This document shows positions 63,273 through 64,000 of a DNA stretch of 64,000 nucleotides, piece after piece; the stretch's first letter is position 1; the number at the start of each line of letters is the position of its first letter. Source of the DNA: Eukaryota sp. TZLM1-RC (lineage: Eukaryota; Metamonada: BaSk clade); assembly GCA_040285825.1 (NCBI GenBank), contig JAUPSS010000013.1, positions 62,001-126,000 of the forward strand, read 5' to 3'. Under the pieces are notes generated by a model that worked only from the letters and a program-made list of their open reading frames with translations, was not told the origin of the DNA and did not search any database. The position numbers and the translations under genes were made by a program.

Positions 63273-64000
63273 ATTATTTTGTCTACTTAGTAATGTTAAT
63301 TATATCAATTATTATCTTTTAATGATGTGCCTTTAAAAAGGTGATCCCAAATTGGATTTCTTGTGTTTTATCTAAAATAAACTGAAAATGCGGAGATTTA
63401 TCAATACTTCTGTTATAATGCTGAAAATTAATTTTAATTAATTTTGATTAATTTTTCTAAAAGACAATGAGTTCGAGATGATATTTGTAGAAATGTTTGG
63501 CCGAAACACTGTGGGCGAAGTTTTTTTCCCAAAGTCTTCTTTTCTTTATCACTTTGGTTTCAGTTTGATTTGCAAAACTGAATTGAAAACCATTTCACAT
63601 GCATTTTGACAAATCGTTGTTACCATGAGACGTTTTGTTTTACCTGTATTCACAAGCCTCAATTAAGAAAACAAATTGTCCATGTAGAAGACTTCAACAT
63701 GAGACTGCTCTTGTAATGGTTGAGTCACAAAAAGACTCAAACTTCAAGTACCTCTTTTACAAATACATCTACTTTCCTGTAATGGCCTTGATCATTTTCA
63801 GATCAAGTCCTCGAAACACCATATGGCCAATGTTGAATTTTCTAAAACAGCTCAATGGCTCAAGAAAACTGCAACTTCTTTAACTGTCAACATTTTGGTA
63901 TTTAGAATAAAGTAGTCTTCACTTAAAGATCCGTTTTTTGCAGAGGACTTTAAGTTTAAAATAAACAACAGGTTTGCGCAAATGGCCAACCGCTTGGGCC
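63273..64000. other. Terminal region without a supported gene
   Basis: AT-rich DNA up to the window edge. A plus-strand frame at 63635-63883 shows no family features. Confidence 0.35.

Noticed and set aside
1-64000. CRISPR array, prophage or operon structure
   Set aside because: No regularly spaced repeats or co-directional short-spaced gene runs. The gene content is eukaryotic.

Overview
This is nuclear DNA of a microbial eukaryote. It is AT-rich, carries long intronless genes such as PRP8 and has spliceosomal introns of only 26-34 nt (GTTTGT- or GTATGA-type 5' ends, 3' ends of the form ACTTA..TAG). I worked these introns out from frame changes at conserved protein positions in a glycosyltransferase, EF1-gamma, three serine O-acetyltransferases, two uridine-kinase-like genes and a MATH-BTB gene. 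UAG, UGA and UAA all act as stops. H-type lectin domains, a CARMIL-like protein, a TGS-uridine-kinase fusion, a bacterial-type CysE and a SHIPPO/flagellar repeat protein would fit an anaerobic, flagellated amoeba (archamoeba-like) or a metamonad. That placement is inference only.

Layout. 0-4.1 kb: a large membrane glycosyltransferase with two H-type lectin domains, cut by the window start. 4.1-11 kb: a short EF1-gamma C-terminal gene, small unknown genes, a Fanzor-like relic and a 5'-truncated LINE. 11.1-13.1 kb: a RING/pseudokinase/coiled-coil/C2HC protein. 14.2-31.3 kb: a repeat-rich accessory island. It holds three serine acetyltransferase copies, two TGS-uridine-kinase copies arranged as a 1.9-kb inverted repeat, LINE copies and relics of at least two families, a second Fanzor-like relic, and a 1,586-bp LTR mini-element with 96-bp LTRs. 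31.3-43.4 kb: housekeeping genes (GID/CTLH subunit MAEA, CAAX protease STE24, spliceosomal PRP8). 43.7-50 kb: a second decayed stretch with a broken leucine-rich gene, a Ty3/gypsy integrase tail with a chromodomain, a LINE relic and a degraded fusion of an HSP70-like domain, an MLKL-like helical bundle and a protein kinase. 50.5-64 kb: small unknowns, a TMEM229-like membrane protein, a CARMIL-like protein with three PH-like repeats, a SHIPPO-like protein, a macro-domain phosphatase-like protein and a MATH-BTB adaptor.

The genes do not form operons. Functional themes are splicing (PRP8), ubiquitin signalling (MAEA, RING-pseudokinase, MATH-BTB), protein maturation (STE24), cysteine precursor synthesis (SAT), actin regulation (CARMIL), cilia (SHIPPO) and wall or glycan synthesis (GT2). 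The most unusual signals are the ultra-short introns, the lectin-glycosyltransferase architecture, the HSP70/helical-bundle/kinase fusion, the converted inverted-repeat gene pair, the LTR mini-element and the Fanzor relics.
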